Shown here in pieces: positions 36,116-50,500 of a DNA stretch of 64,000 nucleotides. Origin of the DNA: Macrobrachium rosenbergii (Eukaryota; Arthropoda; Malacostraca; Decapoda; Palaemonidae). Position 1 is the first letter of the stretch; every line of letters begins with the position of its first letter. A model generated the notes under the pieces. The model had not been told where the DNA came from, made no database searches, and was given only the letters and a program-made list of their open reading frames with translations. The DNA lies in assembly GCF_040412425.1 (NCBI RefSeq), contig NC_089768.1, forward strand, positions 1,322,501 to 1,386,500, in the 5' to 3' direction. The translations under genes were made by a program, and so were the position numbers.

Positions 36116-36163
36116 TTCAAGTATTTGTTATCACCCTGATTCAAGTACTTGTTATCACCCTGA
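36116..36163 (+). repeat. 24-bp tandem duplication
   Basis: TTCAAGTA(T/C)TTGTTATCACC plus CTGA occurs twice in a row with one difference. Confidence 0.9.
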
Positions 36164-39100
36164 TTAGCTTAATTAGAATCTATTCTCTTTCCAGATTGGA
36201 AGAGGAATGTCCCCAGTCTTTTTTTTTTTTTTTTTTTTATGAAAACATCAAAAGCAACCTGACGTCTGACTCTCACCCATTCCCTTGTAAATAATATGAA
36301 AGTCTGTAAATTTTCTTTTTATAACGGGTTTTTCTTACCGCAGCTTAACCCCTGATCATTTTCTTGCTTTGTGGAAGCGATTTTACTTAGAAATAGATCC
36401 AATACGTGAAGTTACAGTTGAAGGTAAATTTATCAAAACCTCGCCAGAATCAAGCAATACTTCTACAAAAGTTCACAGTAAAATATTGGTACGAATGAGC
36501 GAAATATATATCAGACTATTCTAGTTTCGTGGTAGCTGTACTTTTTTCACAGCATCAGTTAGCCTAATTGTTATGAAAACATTTCTTTGGAGGCAAAAGT
36601 TACCAGTGTCTAAATTTCACGACGACCACAACCATATTGCTCAATGGCGGCGTAATAGTGGATACTACTTCATTAGAATGTGTCTTGAGGCAAATAGATT
36701 TTCTGAATTTCTTGTCAGCATTCAAGAAAGGGCTGTTTATGAGCAGTGTAGAAAACCTACGTATGGAATCATTCCATTGCTAAATTTGTTTTTGTATCTG
36801 TTCTCTATTGCTATCACCATGTAATTAACCTTTTCTTCTGCCACCAAAAGTATGTAAGAAGCAACAAATGACATAAATTCACGTAAACAATAATTAAACC
36901 AAACTACTGGGGAACAGCCCATTCAACACTAAAGCTGACAGCCAACTATAAATCGCCAGCAACTTCAGAGAAAACGTGATGTCTGTTGATTGCAACTCAT
37001 TATCTCCACAACCACAGATGCCATCATAATCATTGGTTGCATTATGCCCAGTAATTTAACGCATGAGATCCTGCAGCTTCTTCTTCTTCTTCCTCGGTTG
37101 CTGTGTCTCCCATGACATAGCGATCAATTTGCATTTTAGCTTTTTGTGTACATTTATTAAGGCTAAGTGGACAAAGAGGCAAGATGCAGTTTTGACTGGA
37201 AAGTTTCTTTTCAAGTGATGAAGATCGCTCTGGTCAGGGCTGTACAGCTACAAAACACATTTATCACTAGGGTCTCTCATGACAGCCTAATGTACTAATG
37301 TGATAATGTATACCGGTCATAATGGCTAATAGGACCCCCGCTCCTTACAAAGAACATACATTTTCTTCACCATGTTCCTGTTCTCTGTTTTTGCAGTAAG
37401 TCAACCTTGTACTTGTCATAATATTTAGAATAGTATTCCAGTTTGTCATGTAATAGTTATAGAAAAATAATTATGGGGGATACCTAAGGTATTTTTCAAA
37501 GCAATGCTCAGGATGAGGATGGACCTGTACTAACTGAACTTCAGCAAGTGCAACCTACCCTGTGATGACGATAAAGATTTGGCCAGTTATTTTATTTTAT
37601 TATTTTTTTTTTTTGCGTACAGCCAGGTTAATGTTCGCTGGCTTATTTCATGCTAGTAAGTGTTATATAATAGGATTTGCCTTATGCATCATTTTATGGC
37701 AATAAGTTTTATATGATGGGACTTACCTTACGCATTCATTTCCTTTCATGAGTGATACTCACTTTTCTTTCCAGTGACTCAGAGTTATAGATGCTCTGCC
37801 GTTTAACTATCTTCTTGCGTCAGAAAACAATTAATGCCTTTGATGACACCTCAGACAAAGATAGTTATGACTGAGGCGTTGAAAGTGGCATGTCATTGAT
37901 GCAAGTGTACACCGAACCATCCAGTGGTGGTAGGAAAATATTAATGCTTTGTGACTGCTGCTGACTATTCCCCCTAACTCATCCCTTTCAGAGCCTGAAG
38001 CATCAGAGGTGATATACAGCCAAGGATGATACATTTGATGATACATTTGTGCTTTCACACAAGCCTTCCTTCTGGACAAGAATGTCAGTTCATTCACTGT
38101 GACCTTGCTTTTGGCATGCAAGGGATGACCTTTGTAATGCAGGATTTCGATCACTCTCCACAGCCACAGAAAGAGAAAACAGGATTCTACAGTTATGGAT
38201 GAGCTATGATCATTCCTTGCACTTGCATTATTGATCCCAAACAGTAAAAGATACAAGACTACAGACTAAAGTAGGGACACTACATCACCAGCAATTAATA
38301 TTTTGGTAAGTTCATATTGTAAGATGAATGGATCTTATCAAATATCAGCTCCATCATCGAGTTCCTGCAAGCTTATTGTCTGTGGAAAGTTTTGGCGATT
38401 CTTTACATTTTCCTGGATAATTTCCATTTCCACTGGAAAAGTGTGAACACAGAAAGAGCTTCGTCCATGACAAGGATGATTAAGAATTAAAATTTTCACC
38501 GAAACAAATGTTTAAATCATTTTCCAAAGATGATCCAATTCAGCCACAGCAATTTTGCTGTCAAGATACTCATCCATCTTTTCCTGGTTATGGGGTACAT
38601 CTTGCACGCCGTCGTGTGGAACATTAACCCATCCCTCACAAATTTCCTCACTGAGCAAGGCAGGATTTTGTGGCACTTACAGGGTGGCAGGAAAGGGAAA
38701 GCCGTTAGAGGTAAGGACAGTAAAAAAAATGGCTACTGTAGTTTCATAGCTCCAGACACACGAATCTGTTAGCCTCCTGCTGTGATTTGCCGGATAAGAG
38801 GCCTGCCGTGATTTGCCGGATAAGAGATATGAAAACATGATCTATATTGTTCACCAAAATATGGCTGACTAGGGAAAGATAATCCCTGTCACACAAGAAC
38901 CTGTGCTGTGTCCTTATGCAGCTGAAGCTGGACGCAGAGCAAAATTTAGACCTCATTAGAGTCATCTAAGAAAAGCTTCACACTTGCATCCAAAGAAGTA
39001 AACTGGTCATCACTGTGTAGGTGGTACACAATGGTAAAAGTAGCCCAGCTGGACTGTCAGTGGGCTTTAAATTTAAAAGTGGACACTTAGACAATACAAG

Positions 39101-41578
39101 TGATTAAAAAGTAATGATATTCCACAAAGTCCATTATGCTCTTTAATTTCAGTGTTCTGCTGACTTTTGAAAACTTCAGGAAAATGAGAAAAGACTGGAA
39201 AGTGTACTCAAGACTGCAGAAAGCTTTGGCAGATGCTGTGGTGAATCCCATTTATGAGGAATGAATACTTGGTGAACACCTTGACATAAAATTGGTGCTG
39301 TGGAACCACAATGATCCAGCTGGCACTGAGTGGCACCGATACATATATTCGTAAGATTTGCAACACATTAGTTAAAATATACATTTTTAATACATACTTC
39401 AGTCAGAAATTCAACGCCCCCTATTTCTTTTTTTCTTCTTCTTAGCCATCTGTTATTCATACGCAGCTCTTAATATCGCTCTCTTCCTATACTAATCTGA
39501 ATAGATTTCTATCCATATCTTTGTCTAACCCTTCCATTTCATTTACTCATTCCAATTGATGAAAATGTACTTGCGCCTCTCACCTTGATCAATATTTTTT
39601 GGATGTTGAAAGTACTTCGAAATTGTCTTTGAGAAATCCTGGATTTCGAATTAGTAAATGAGCTTGTAATAGAATGTATTAGGTGTCTTGTGGATACCTA
39701 AATTTCTGGTCTTCATCTCAGTTGCTCAAGGTTTTCATTACCTATTTATCTATCATTATCTGAAATTATATTCTTATATTTGCGTCTTTCGTCGTTTATT
39801 TCCTTTATTGGCAAGAATAAATAAAGGAAAATAATTTAATTGATAATTTCACTCTAACGACAACTTTGCTTTCTATCATTCGGCCTCGTGACGCTGTCAT
39901 TCCACGGCTCTTCTACTTTCACTTTCCGGAATGAGGGATCCGCAGATTAACCGCACTTTTTCCGGTAGCTGGTCTTTTTTTTTCCTTTCTTTCTTTCTTT
40001 TACTGCAAAGCACCGAATTTTTGTCTCTGCTTCTATTTTGCACGATACTTATAACCTTCCACCTCTCAAGAAAAGTTGCTATAAAGGTCTTTGACGTCAA
40101 GCCTTTTTTCCTTTCGTTTTCTTGTTTCTATGACCATAAATAATTCCGGGCAATAGGCTTTCTGTCCTATCAACTTCCGCAATAAAAAAAATAGTGAACT
40201 AATTTTGTATTTATAATCATGACAATTGTATGGCACTAATTTAATCATTACGAAAGATTTCTTTGATTTAAAGTTCCCTTAAATTTATTGTGTCGGATAC
40301 TAAAGGATCCTTTCTTGACTTTTTATAATACTATTTCAATATTCAGTGAACTATCATATTACAGTTTCCCATGTGTCGTATTTGATAATGCGTATCAATG
40401 TTTATTAGTGTATGAGTAATGCTCCTCTCATAGGACTGTTACGTTTTTCAATGTTTCTTTTCTTATGGTAAAAAGTTCCTTCTTTTACTTCTATGTCGTA
40501 AAAAAATATTTTATATTTTTATAATATTCCTCTAGCAGAACTATTGACCAAACCAACGCGACAGAGGCTATTATTTTGGCAACCACCGCGTTCTGGTGTG
40601 AGCTAGAAAATCTCCGACGCAGACCTCCGGGGGTAACGCTCACACGCCTCTTTCTCGAGTCCTCAGACCTACGTCTTCCTTCCCGATTTATGCTGCGAGA
40701 ACTTGTTTTCGATAGGTTTCTCATTACATTGTTAGACACCAGTTGCGCCAAAATAAGTTAAACTATAATTGTTAACAAATCTTCATGATAATAATGACTC
40801 ATGATAATAATGACACTCATGAGCAACGCTAAGCATGCAATACGTTTGGCCTGAAGAATAAAACTGAACACTGATCTGAACCTGTTGTCGTGATGCATGC
40901 TATTCCTGTGACGAATAGAAAATTAGTCAACCAAACACCAAACAAAATTCCACCTATGAAACAACAGCCCGTGAAATCTGCAGTAGGTGAACTTTGTTTC
41001 ATGAAAGCTTTTCTGTTATGAAAAATCGCTTTTATTTCATGATTATGTATGCTTGCATTAGTTACACTACCGCCTTAGGTAAATAAACACACTCGAAGTA
41101 ATTCATTTTCGTCGATCTGCTGTTACATCGTACTTGCAATCATGTGTTAGCGCCACTGCTAAATGACGACATATTCAGCAGCATTCGGTAGAGTACATAC
41201 TTCAGTATTGAAGCAAGCTGAAAAACAAATGAATAACAAATATTTCTTACTTTTTAAATTTCTAGGATGTATTCACTGACGATACCTCCTCCATCGCAAA
41301 AGATCGCCCTTTAAATGTCTCATACAGAGACGCCCACACTCAGACTCGGTTCCCAGAAGTGTGTCTGACCGTCCTTACAGCTGCTCCCAATCATTAAGAA
41401 ACAGATGCAATTCCTTCACTGCGTGTTCGCAACCATTATCATTTTGCTCGTTTCCTCGTACTCTGCAGTTTCATGTTGCTTTTCCTTGCTTTGCTCGAAG
41501 TCCTCTTCCGCAATGCAGTCCTTCAAAAATATCATGGCAAGCAAGTGAATTAATGTTTATGGTATTCTGCGAAAAGTG

Positions 41579-41579
<1 letters not shown>
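36164..41579. other. Anonymous 5.4-kb stretch
   Basis: No gene recognised. The longest frame (37831-38256 minus, 141 residues) contains YITSDASGSERDELGG, which only loosely recalls retroelement DAS motifs; no neighbouring motif supports it. A 26-bp tandem duplication (CCTGC(T/C)GTGATTTGCCGG...) lies at 38776-38826. Confidence 0.4.

Positions 41580-41655
<76 letters not shown>
41580..41655. repeat. (TC)n microsatellite
   Basis: About 75 bp of CT; more short GA/CT tracts follow at 41813-41830 and 41983-41999. Confidence 0.97.
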
Positions 41656-41656
<1 letters not shown>

Positions 41657-42763
41657 TGAGCATAGAGAAATAGAAAGAGATGATGAAAATTATTGCTAGA
41701 CACGTGAACTTATTTTCTCTATCTTTCTCTTCCTTTGACCATAAAGAAGATGATGTTGAAATGAACTCGAGAAAATACAGCTCCCTTCCTTTCTCTCCCT
41801 TCCCTATACCATAGAGAGAGAGAGAGAGACATGCTGGTGGTGATAAAATGTATTTTGAAATACTTGAACTTATTTTCCATATATTTTCCCCTGAACGGAC
41901 ATGCACTGATCGATTTTCTTAAATCTACAAGCATCTCAGAGTAGAGAGAGATATTGAAATCAACGTGAGAAAATATAAGAATTCTCTCTCTCGCTCTCTT
42001 ACTATACCAAGAAATACCACGCCAGTAGGATTAAAGCTTGGTCCCTCCCACGAACTAGGCAATTACACAATTCAGATAACACCAAGAAGTTTTCGTGAAA
42101 TTCTTTGCTGCATCGTCTGCGAGTCGCTCCCGTTTTGCGAGAGTAGCCTATGGATAAATAGAGCGGAGAACTTTGGGATCTGAAATTATGAACTTTCTTA
42201 TGTCGAACCAGCAGTCTGTGGTCGCTTTCAATATCATTTTGAAAATGACGCTTACAGGACACTAATGTTATGTGGAGAAGAAACAGCCCCCACCCCCACC
42301 CCCTTTTTATTTATTTATTTATTTTTTTTTTTTTTTTTGGTAATATTCAGCACTGGCGACGCGATGATTTAATTGAAAATTATCTGCCGTCACAACAACT
42401 GTCATCGACACCGGAAAGTATGCTAGTAGAACGAAAGCTATTTTTTGTTCTTTTTAAGTTACACACATACAAACACACACCAACTCATACAATAACAATT
42501 CATACAAGCTGTAAATTGGCAACACATATCAAATTCATAAGATATAAAACTAATTCAAAAATTCTCTTGAGACAGTATGCAGTTACTCAAGTCTGTGCTA
42601 AAGTTAAAGAACTATTTCGTTGAGTCCAGAAACTTCTGTGCTGTTAAAAACACCATTATTGTTAAAGTTGATTTCCTCTCCGAAGATTCTAGAGAGGCGG
42701 CCATTGCCATTGCCATCCCGACATTCGGAGAGGAAATAAGGTCTCGGGTACAATTGGAATCGG
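41656..42763. other. Anonymous spacer
   Basis: No recognisable gene. A C-rich run then a T-run of about 18 at 42321-42338. The frame 42577-42777 has no family motif. Confidence 0.4.
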
Positions 42764-42800
42764 ATTGTGCCTCGTGAGAGGCTAGTTTATTGGACACCCC
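42764..42800 (+). repeat. 37-bp dispersed repeat, copy 2
   Basis: Identical over 37 bp to 10067-10103. Here it directly precedes reverse transcriptase coding sequence on the same strand, suggesting it belongs to a non-LTR element. Confidence 0.75.
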
Positions 42801-43205
42801 ATCCTGACAGAATTAGAAATAAAAGTAAAATCAGCGCTTAGGAATCGTTGTATTAATATGGCCATCTCAACCGAGGATGACTCCTGTGTGGATATTACTG
42901 AGTTTGAATCGTTGCAATCAATAAAGAAAGGAAAGTTAACTACACCGGGAGAGGACGGGATCACCTAAGACATATTATCAGCCTTGGTAATGGTGGAAGC
43001 AACCCTCTCCCTAAGCTTTTTAACATGGTTTACAGGTCTCAGGTACAAGGGCGCTCTCGCGTAAGTATCGTACATTCAACAGGACCGAACAGTCATCGCA
43101 CTCCATGGGTCTACAATAATGAGCAGTTTACTTGCCATATTATTTTAACCTCATGCGAGAGCCGAATTGGTAATATCCGACATTTTCAGACTTCCACCAT
43201 GAGAT
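42801..43205 (+). pseudogene. Non-LTR retrotransposon RT N-terminal fragment
   Basis: The plus frame has EFESLQSIKKGKLTTPGEDG followed by IT-DILSAL, the RT entry block of R1/Jockey-type elements (I--LK-GKA-G-DGI-Y-IL). It continues with GNGGSNPLPKLFNMVYR after a frame change, and later HIILTSCESRIGN in the place of PISLTSC-SK--E. A stop replaces the Tyr after GIT. Coding similarity ends near 43205, where the sequence switches to RNase H on the opposite strand. Confidence 0.68.
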
Positions 43206-43208
43206 TTG

Positions 43209-43572
43209 TCAGGATGCATTTACTTTCATCTGGATTGCTAGGAAAAAGTTTAAATCGTATGGAGTCAGCCTTGCTATGGCTTTTGGTGCAATACTCTTTC
43301 CCAGACTGTCTGTCCTTTCATTGCCTATCATACCTATGTGGGGTAGTACCCGGCAAAAACTGATTTGTATACTACGACGATTAACTAAAAATACCCATTC
43401 TAAAATCTCTAAGACCAGTGGGTGCTTGGTATTCATCCTTAGCCAGAGATAGCAGTAAGGTCAGGGAGTCACTAAGAATAACATAGTTTTTCTTGCCACG
43501 AATTACAATATCTTTCAAAACTATGAAAATTGCATATAATTCTGCATTGAAAATGTATGACATGCTGCACAA
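43209..43572 (-). pseudogene. Non-LTR retrotransposon RNase H domain fragment
   Basis: Two minus-strand frames joined by a frame shift near 43420. The first has IFNAELYAIFIVLKDI and YVILSDSLTLLLSL (the catalytic Glu and Asp of RNase H in SAEL-AI and SDS). The second has HPLVLEILEWVFL and FCRVLPHIGMIGNERTDSLG, matching the late W-PGH-GI-GNE-AD-LAK block with some key positions changed (VLPHIGM). It should follow an RT on the same strand but instead meets an RT fragment facing the other way. Confidence 0.8.
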
Positions 43573-43589
43573 ACAGCATTTAAGAGGCG

Positions 43590-43954
43590 CTAAAGAATGA
43601 GCAGGAGAAAAGTTACTGCTGGTTTATTGAGGACACAGGCGGTTTATATAGCGGCGGACTGACATCGCGCCGAGGAATACAGTGAGAACCAGGGTGACCT
43701 GAGGTCAATTACTCTTGACAATAAATACAATGAATAAATACACCCTGAGTTGCAAAAATGGACAATGATCAAATTGCCAACATTCAGACACATGAGCAAA
43801 AGAAACATATGCAAAATAAGTTAGTAACAGGTATACATTTACATAGATAAGTTTGAATACTTGAGTATGGCTGATCCTGCGTGACCCGTTATCATAGGAG
43901 CGGCTTAGAAAAAGGGGCGCCATCACAGAAGACCCGCTTAGCGGGGACTTTACA
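43590..43954 (-). mobile_element. Ty3/Gypsy LTR, probably solo
   Basis: Read on the minus strand it begins TGTAAAGTCCCCGCTAAGCG at 43954, the same start as the LTR at 51925. It continues to a shared GACCTCAGGTCACC, a TATA box CTATATAAACC (43642-43652) and a poly(A) signal AATAAA (43623-43628), the expected U3-R order. The far end, near 43590, is uncertain and no 5-bp duplication was found. No gag or pol abuts it. Confidence 0.65.
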
Positions 43955-46025
43955 AGCGAACATCAGATTTAAAGCCATTGGTATAAACAGAAACAGCATC
44001 CTCGAGATCAAAGCATGTTCTAGAAGGAAGCAGCAATACTTCATCTTATATCTCCTGCTTTCTAGCATACAGAAATTTACATTATTTTGTTAACAGATTT
44101 TTTAGCTTCCACAAACACTATACTTATAACTTAACTATTATTAGATATGATTTAAGCACTACTGTTCTCAGCCAGAATTACCCAGTCTTCTTGCTTCCAG
44201 TCACTGGCACTAACATATCAAAGTGAACCAGAACTGTATATGTTTATGATGATCCCCATTTTGCAAAAGGACCTTGATTAAATCATTGTCTCCAATATGC
44301 ATTTCGAGACTTCACATGTAATTGCCTCAACTTTATTCTAATCTTCATTGTTGTGTATTAAGCCTTGCATATTATATTGTGCATGGTGAAGCTCTGCTTA
44401 TGACTGGTGCATTGTGGGCTGTTGTTGTGGTTTGGGGGATTGGAGAAGCCCCGCTGATTTTGTAGAAAGATGTAACAGCACTATACCCATTAAAGCCAAA
44501 GTTTAGCCATCTGTATTCTTAATCCTCTACCTCAGGCCACCGAGCAATAATCATGTTGGTTAAGGCAAAAACACTGGGACTTATTTATGTTTGAGCAATA
44601 CAACGGGGAAGCATTTGTCAGACATGACTTAATGACTGATTTCTCATTTTCAAGAAACTAGAGCATGACATGCAGTTGAAGAAAACCTGTCTTCTCAAAC
44701 ACTTCCAAAGTCTTTCTGGGATGGTAGGTGCAGTTCTCACATGTCAGGGTCATGCCTTTCTGGATGTTGGAATCATAGTCTTCAACATATCTCAGGAGTT
44801 TTCATATTAGTTTTAAGGAAGAAGGCTCAATGGATGGAAGACTTGAAACTCAACAAAAACTTAGGACTGCAGTAAGCATAAGTTTTTTGAGTCTATTGGT
44901 ACCGGAGCCATAACAGTCTCCCTACCAGGCACTTGCGTTAACTTATGAGGTAAGGAAGAGGAATATCAGAGCTGAGCATGTAACATTCATATGGGAAAAG
45001 GCTACTTTACAGAGTGACTCTGAGAAGGTAGGACACTTCAAGAGGTCCAAGTGAATGGCATCACTCTTTGCATTTTTTATGCATAAAGCTACTTGGTGCA
45101 AGACCATTATAGTTTGGGCATGCATAGAACATTTTCTTTCTAACAAACAGGTCCAGGCCTGCTGCCAGCAAAAGATGTCTAAACACCACCCCTTCTCTCC
45201 TCCAAAAAACACCTATTTAAATTATTTAGAAAATAGAAAATCAGTCAGTAGATGAGAGCATTGTCAAAGGATAACTTTTTCTACATGTTAATTCCTTGGT
45301 AGCGAAAATTCTCTCCATAGTGTCTAGCCTCCTCACAATTTTTGCTCAAGATTAAGGTTCTCTTTGAGGCAATCAAGTTTCTGGTATTACAACGAGCTTT
45401 ATAACCCCAGGATGAAGGTCGAACTTGAAGGTAGGTGCTAGCTGTTAAGTGCCATCAGTGCACCTCATGGGATGTATTTTAGACATCGTTAAACGACGTT
45501 TTCAGTGTCCCTTTGGCCCACAGCTGTACCCTATTTTTAGAGTTTTACTGCATATCCATTTCCTCTGCCTTTCTCCCATCTTGCTGTCCAAATTCTTGGC
45601 GAGCGTGGAGGTTGCAGGGAAGAGGTTCCCGCGGCAATTTGAAACGTAATGTATCTTATGTGGGTGGCCACACCAGACGAGCGGGAAGCCTCGACCCTCT
45701 GCAGTTGCCGCCAAGCGATGTAACATGTTTTAAAATACCGCAGCGATTCCCGGCGTCTTCACCGGTTGCCAAAGTGTCACGTGTTCAGTCGGTCATGTCT
45801 GGCCATAATGGCTACAGAAGAATTGACTGAGGAGGTGTTTCGGAGGAGGCCTTTGTGGGATCCACGTGATCCACTCCACAGAAATAACATCATGTTAAAA
45901 AAAATAAATTGGGAAGATAGCAATCAATTACATATGGATGGAAAGTAAAAATAGTGCATGTGCCTTTTCATGTATTGCAACCTATTTATTTTAAAGCATC
46001 ATCATTTAATTCCTTTTAAGTATTG

Positions 46026-46026
<1 letters not shown>
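43955..46026. other. Anonymous 2.1-kb stretch
   Basis: No gene recognised. Frames at 44943-45212 (minus) and 45513-45830 (plus) lack motifs. Confidence 0.4.
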
Positions 46027-46091
<65 letters not shown>

Positions 46092-46107
46092 TGTGTGTGT
46101 GTGTGTA
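46027..46107. repeat. Compound (TA)n-(GT)n microsatellite
   Basis: TA at 46027-46088, then GT at 46089-46107. Confidence 0.97.
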
Positions 46108-47391
46108 CTATATGCTTGTAAAGTATATCAAATAATGCTAGACTTAAATAAATATTTCATGACTATTCACTTTGTTTCCTATTTATGGGGTTGCTTATAA
46201 TTCTTTTTAATGAAAATAGAAAATTATGTTACAACGTATATATAGATACTTTTATAAATTTTCTGCTGTTCGCCCTCTCTGCATTATTTTAGTGAGAATG
46301 ACCTTCTAACAAAGATGGGAAAGCATCTCTGTTGAAGCTAAACGGGCAAAAGTAGGCTGTGTTTTCGAAAAATAACCACTTTTAGTAGCTGACAGGTTAG
46401 CATTAGGGGGCCTAACCCACAGGGAGGGTTTTACCAAGTCGCATCTAGTGAAGGTGGTCTTAAGCTTCTTTTTCCTCTGTCTTATGCATTTGGCGATGTC
46501 TCTGTCAAATTTTCAGAATACCAGGGGCTATGTATGAACATATGGACAAACAGCTTTGCCCTACGCTGACTTACTGAGGCAGTAGAGAGAGAAAGATTGA
46601 CTTTCGGATGGAGAGCACACGTTGTGCTCAAGCAAAACTTTGTCCTTTGTTCCCCCTCCTATCTTGTTTTACTAGTGAATCGACAATATCCGTGTTTTTC
46701 AAGAATCCATATCGTCACTTGCAGTGAGCAAGCAAACCACATAAACGGTAAGTCTGAAAATTGACAAGTATCTGCTGTCTGCTAGTATTCTTCCACTGTA
46801 CTTCAACCTTTTCCATTGTTCCCCTTCAGCCACCATTTACGAGAGAACCTGGTATAATCGTATTCTTTTATGTAGTCTAATGAATAAATAATTAATATTG
46901 CCTAGTGAAATTGCATAAGCTATTCCCATGCAGTAAGTAAGAAGTAGGGAAAGTTAAGTGTAAGTAAAGGTACAAGCAAGCCTTGAATCCTAGCCATTGT
47001 TTGGAAGATAAATAGCCTTCCTAGTACCAAAACGTGTACGATATCGACTAGTACAGACATTCATTGCGTTATATTTTTCTTACAGGAGCAGGGAAAATTG
47101 ACTGTGTCCGATGTTGACTAAAAGTTCATGTAGTTTCCCCGCTATCACCGCACATTCTTTCTTTGTCAGGACTAAGTGGGAAGTAAAGGGGTTTGATGTA
47201 ATTCATTTGTTACAGAGTAATCCATTATTCCATATGTAGTTTCCGGCTGGTGACCTAATCCAATTAAGTAATTGTCTGTCTTTTGAGGGTAACTTCAGCT
47301 CCAATTAACAGTTTACGTGTGCCTTTGGCAAAGCAGGGCTGCATAAAATGCAGTAATCAATTAAAAAACTCATCCGCCAAAGCCCTCACGT

Positions 47392-47395
<4 letters not shown>
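46108..47395. other. Anonymous spacer
   Basis: No recognisable coding or repeat content. Confidence 0.4.
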
Positions 47396-47480
<85 letters not shown>

Positions 47481-47503
47481 CATACATACATACTTACATA
47501 TAT

Positions 47504-47569
<66 letters not shown>
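47396..47569. repeat. Compound (TA)n-(CATA)n-(CA)n-(TA)n microsatellite
   Basis: TA 47396-47476, CATA-type 47477-47507, CA 47508-47535, TA 47536-47569. Confidence 0.97.
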
Positions 47570-47571
<2 letters not shown>

Positions 47572-50500
47572 AGAGCTTTGACTGCTGAGAGTGGCGTGTG
47601 GGAGAGTGGCGTCTCTGGTGCGGTCATGTGTCGCTTTGACGCTGCTCTGCCGCCAAAGTCGTGCCTGTGCCTCAGTGCTCCCCGCGTCCGATATGGCCGC
47701 ACCCTAACTATTACTTCTCGGTGTAACTGTGGGGTTTTCTGCCAGTTTCTCATTGAGATAGTTTTACTCTGTCCTACAGTATTTATTCTCCGGGTTTACT
47801 TACATTGCTGCCCAAGTGCTCCAACTCCCTATTTTCATTGTATGAAAACAATCAGTAAAAAAATTTATCTAACAATTTTTCAGATCTCTAAGGTTGTCTA
47901 TGCAAACTCAGCATGCCCCAGATAGGGTTAAGAGCTGAATAGCTGAAAGTGCACTAGTGCTAGGCTCAATAGACGTCCCCATTTCTGTAGTGGTGGCAAG
48001 TCTTTGATAGAAAACCTATGATTCATAAGGGTTGACTTGACTAGCTCAGTTTTCCTAAAGAATTCTAAAACAGAAGGTACGGTTTATAGAAGCAAAAATC
48101 TGGACATGCAGGTTACTGCAAAATGTTTTGAGGTGGTCTGTATGCTGAGCCAGGCAGAGAGTACGCAGAAAGCATAAAACCAGAATATGGCTAGTGCCCC
48201 TGATCTGCCATATCAGGGATACAGGTAAAGTGTCTGAGATTGTGGCATGCCAGTATTGTTTAAATATTGTAACCGCTGGATTTAAGCGTAGGCAAGATAG
48301 GTAGGTCTCCCGCAAGTTGCACATCTTTGAATTCCGTTAATAAGCGAATGTTATAGGTTGTCCAAGTACGCCATTTATTTTCATCGACTGATACTTTTAC
48401 ACCGAATGCCCTCTAAATGGAATCAATCCAAACCTAAATTTTCTCCCAGTGTCAACAATCTTTATTTTAATGACCAAATAATAATATAAATTTCTATTGA
48501 TACCATTTTTATGCTCAGTATGAATGTAATTACATAAAAACAGAATTTCAATTAATGAATGTCTCTGCATGTCCAGGTACAATTAGGAAGGGAAAGATGG
48601 AACTTGTTTGAAATGTGATACATTATAATAATGAAAAAAAGAATGTTTTAAACACGTAATACCGGTGGTAACTGGAACTGTAAAACCAGCGATAATGACT
48701 GTCCTTAATAAGTCAATGTTTGAAGCTCTGTAAAGGGCGTTTGGCTTTAAAAAAATGTTGCTTAGAAAATAGAAATACTAAGAGCGTATAGTTCTAAGAG
48801 TCTTTACATCGAGGACTTGAAAAGAAACGTATGTTACTACTGTTAAAATTCAGGTTGGAAATAGTCGTAGTTTTGATAAAAGTGTGTAAACTTTAATGCA
48901 AGTGTTCCACGTCATGATATAACGAAATAAATTTTTTATCGAGGTTTAGAAAGATAAAAAAGTAAACTGAAAGACGCACGATTCCATTTCATTTCAGACT
49001 GGTGGAGTCGCATCAAAATAGACGGTGAATGATTTTTTCAGTAAAATAAAAAGCAGCAAGTTTTGATTCATATGTGTTATGTCCTCCTGAACTAGGGAGA
49101 ATTGCCGTAGTAATTTTTCCGTTATAATAACTTTGTCAAAATGAATGTGCATAAAGGTAGAATCAAGAAATTGAAGATGATGTCTGCGAAGGAATCACGG
49201 ATTAGAATTGGAGAGAGAATAAACAGTGAAAAAATATCACCTTGCATATATATGAGGGAAGGAAAAGAATGCCAGACCATCCACGGAGAAATTAAACACA
49301 GAAGACCGGATATGAGTAAAAGATGCAACAGCTATTCAAATGAAGCCAAATGCATTTTATCAAAAGGAATCTGCTGACGTAATGGAACACACGTTTTGGA
49401 AGCTAAATGTTGGATGAAAAATTCAAGATGTTCCGGTTTCGATGATTTATTCACTGAATTTATAAAAACCTGTCGCTCCACAGCAGAGGAGCGCATGAAT
49501 TAAGGTATTGGTGCATTCACGTACTAGATTTCAAACATGTAAGGACTCGGATAAAGAAACCATGGAATCATTACCAGAACATGGAGGCTTGAGTGATAAC
49601 GTTAACTGGAGACAAATAACATGCTGGATATGGCTTATAAAATGACGGTAAACATTATAATGGGAGGGCGAAAAACTGTTTTCATTGTTCAGATTTGGAG
49701 AGCATTTTAGTGCGGACCGTAGTCGCTCGGTAAAAACTTAATAATATGTTTAGATATAATTTGCTTTATGAATAAGGAGTATCTCATTGCATTTAGGTCC
49801 AGTCTTGACCAGTCCAAAAATGTGAAAAGGTTTCTGTAGGGCTTCTCTTGAGAATATTAAAAGTTTAGATTTTCTGAAGATGCTTTCAGCTTTCGGTTCC
49901 ATTGACATTAATGGACGTTAAACCAAATCCTTCTCCATACCCAAGCCAGTCCGCCTGGGCGCATTATATAAGGGATTAAAATAACCATGTCAGAATGTTT
50001 GGGCAACAACGCGATAACAGTTACAGCAGAAGTTTAATGGTTATAAATGAATCTGAGGTTGCAAGTGGAGTTAACAGAGAGAAAGCAAACTTGATAGGCA
50101 TTGGTAATAGTAAACTACGCTGGTGTGTGAGTGAGTGTTGAAAGCTGAAAAGAGATGCTTTGGCATTTTTGCCAAAAGTTTTAATAACTGTACAGACGGC
50201 GGCACATTATTTCAAGGAACTGAGAAGCTCAACTGCAACATTTAAATCATGTTTCTCACGCACATCATGTACCTGCTGGTGCTGCAAAATGTGTAGGAAA
50301 CTATTTATGGTATGATGTTGATGAACTCAAAAAAAGGAACGTAAGCACCCCCTGTATGTAAGGGAAAATGTGGAATTGCCAGGAACTTTTATGATGCCTA
50401 ACGAACAAAGAGTTTGAATGAAATGAAATAACCACCTTTTTATTCGAGGATCAGCCTTTCTCATGTAGTTGAAGGAAACAGCTATGTTTTGGGCTCTCCG

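Noticed and set aside
37831..38256. 141-residue minus-strand ORF with SDAS motif
   Set aside because: One short DAS-like motif, no second supporting block, no flanking element structure.
44943..45212. 89-residue minus-strand ORF with several Cys
   Set aside because: No recognised motif, no homologous segment in the window, and composition like neighbouring non-coding DNA.
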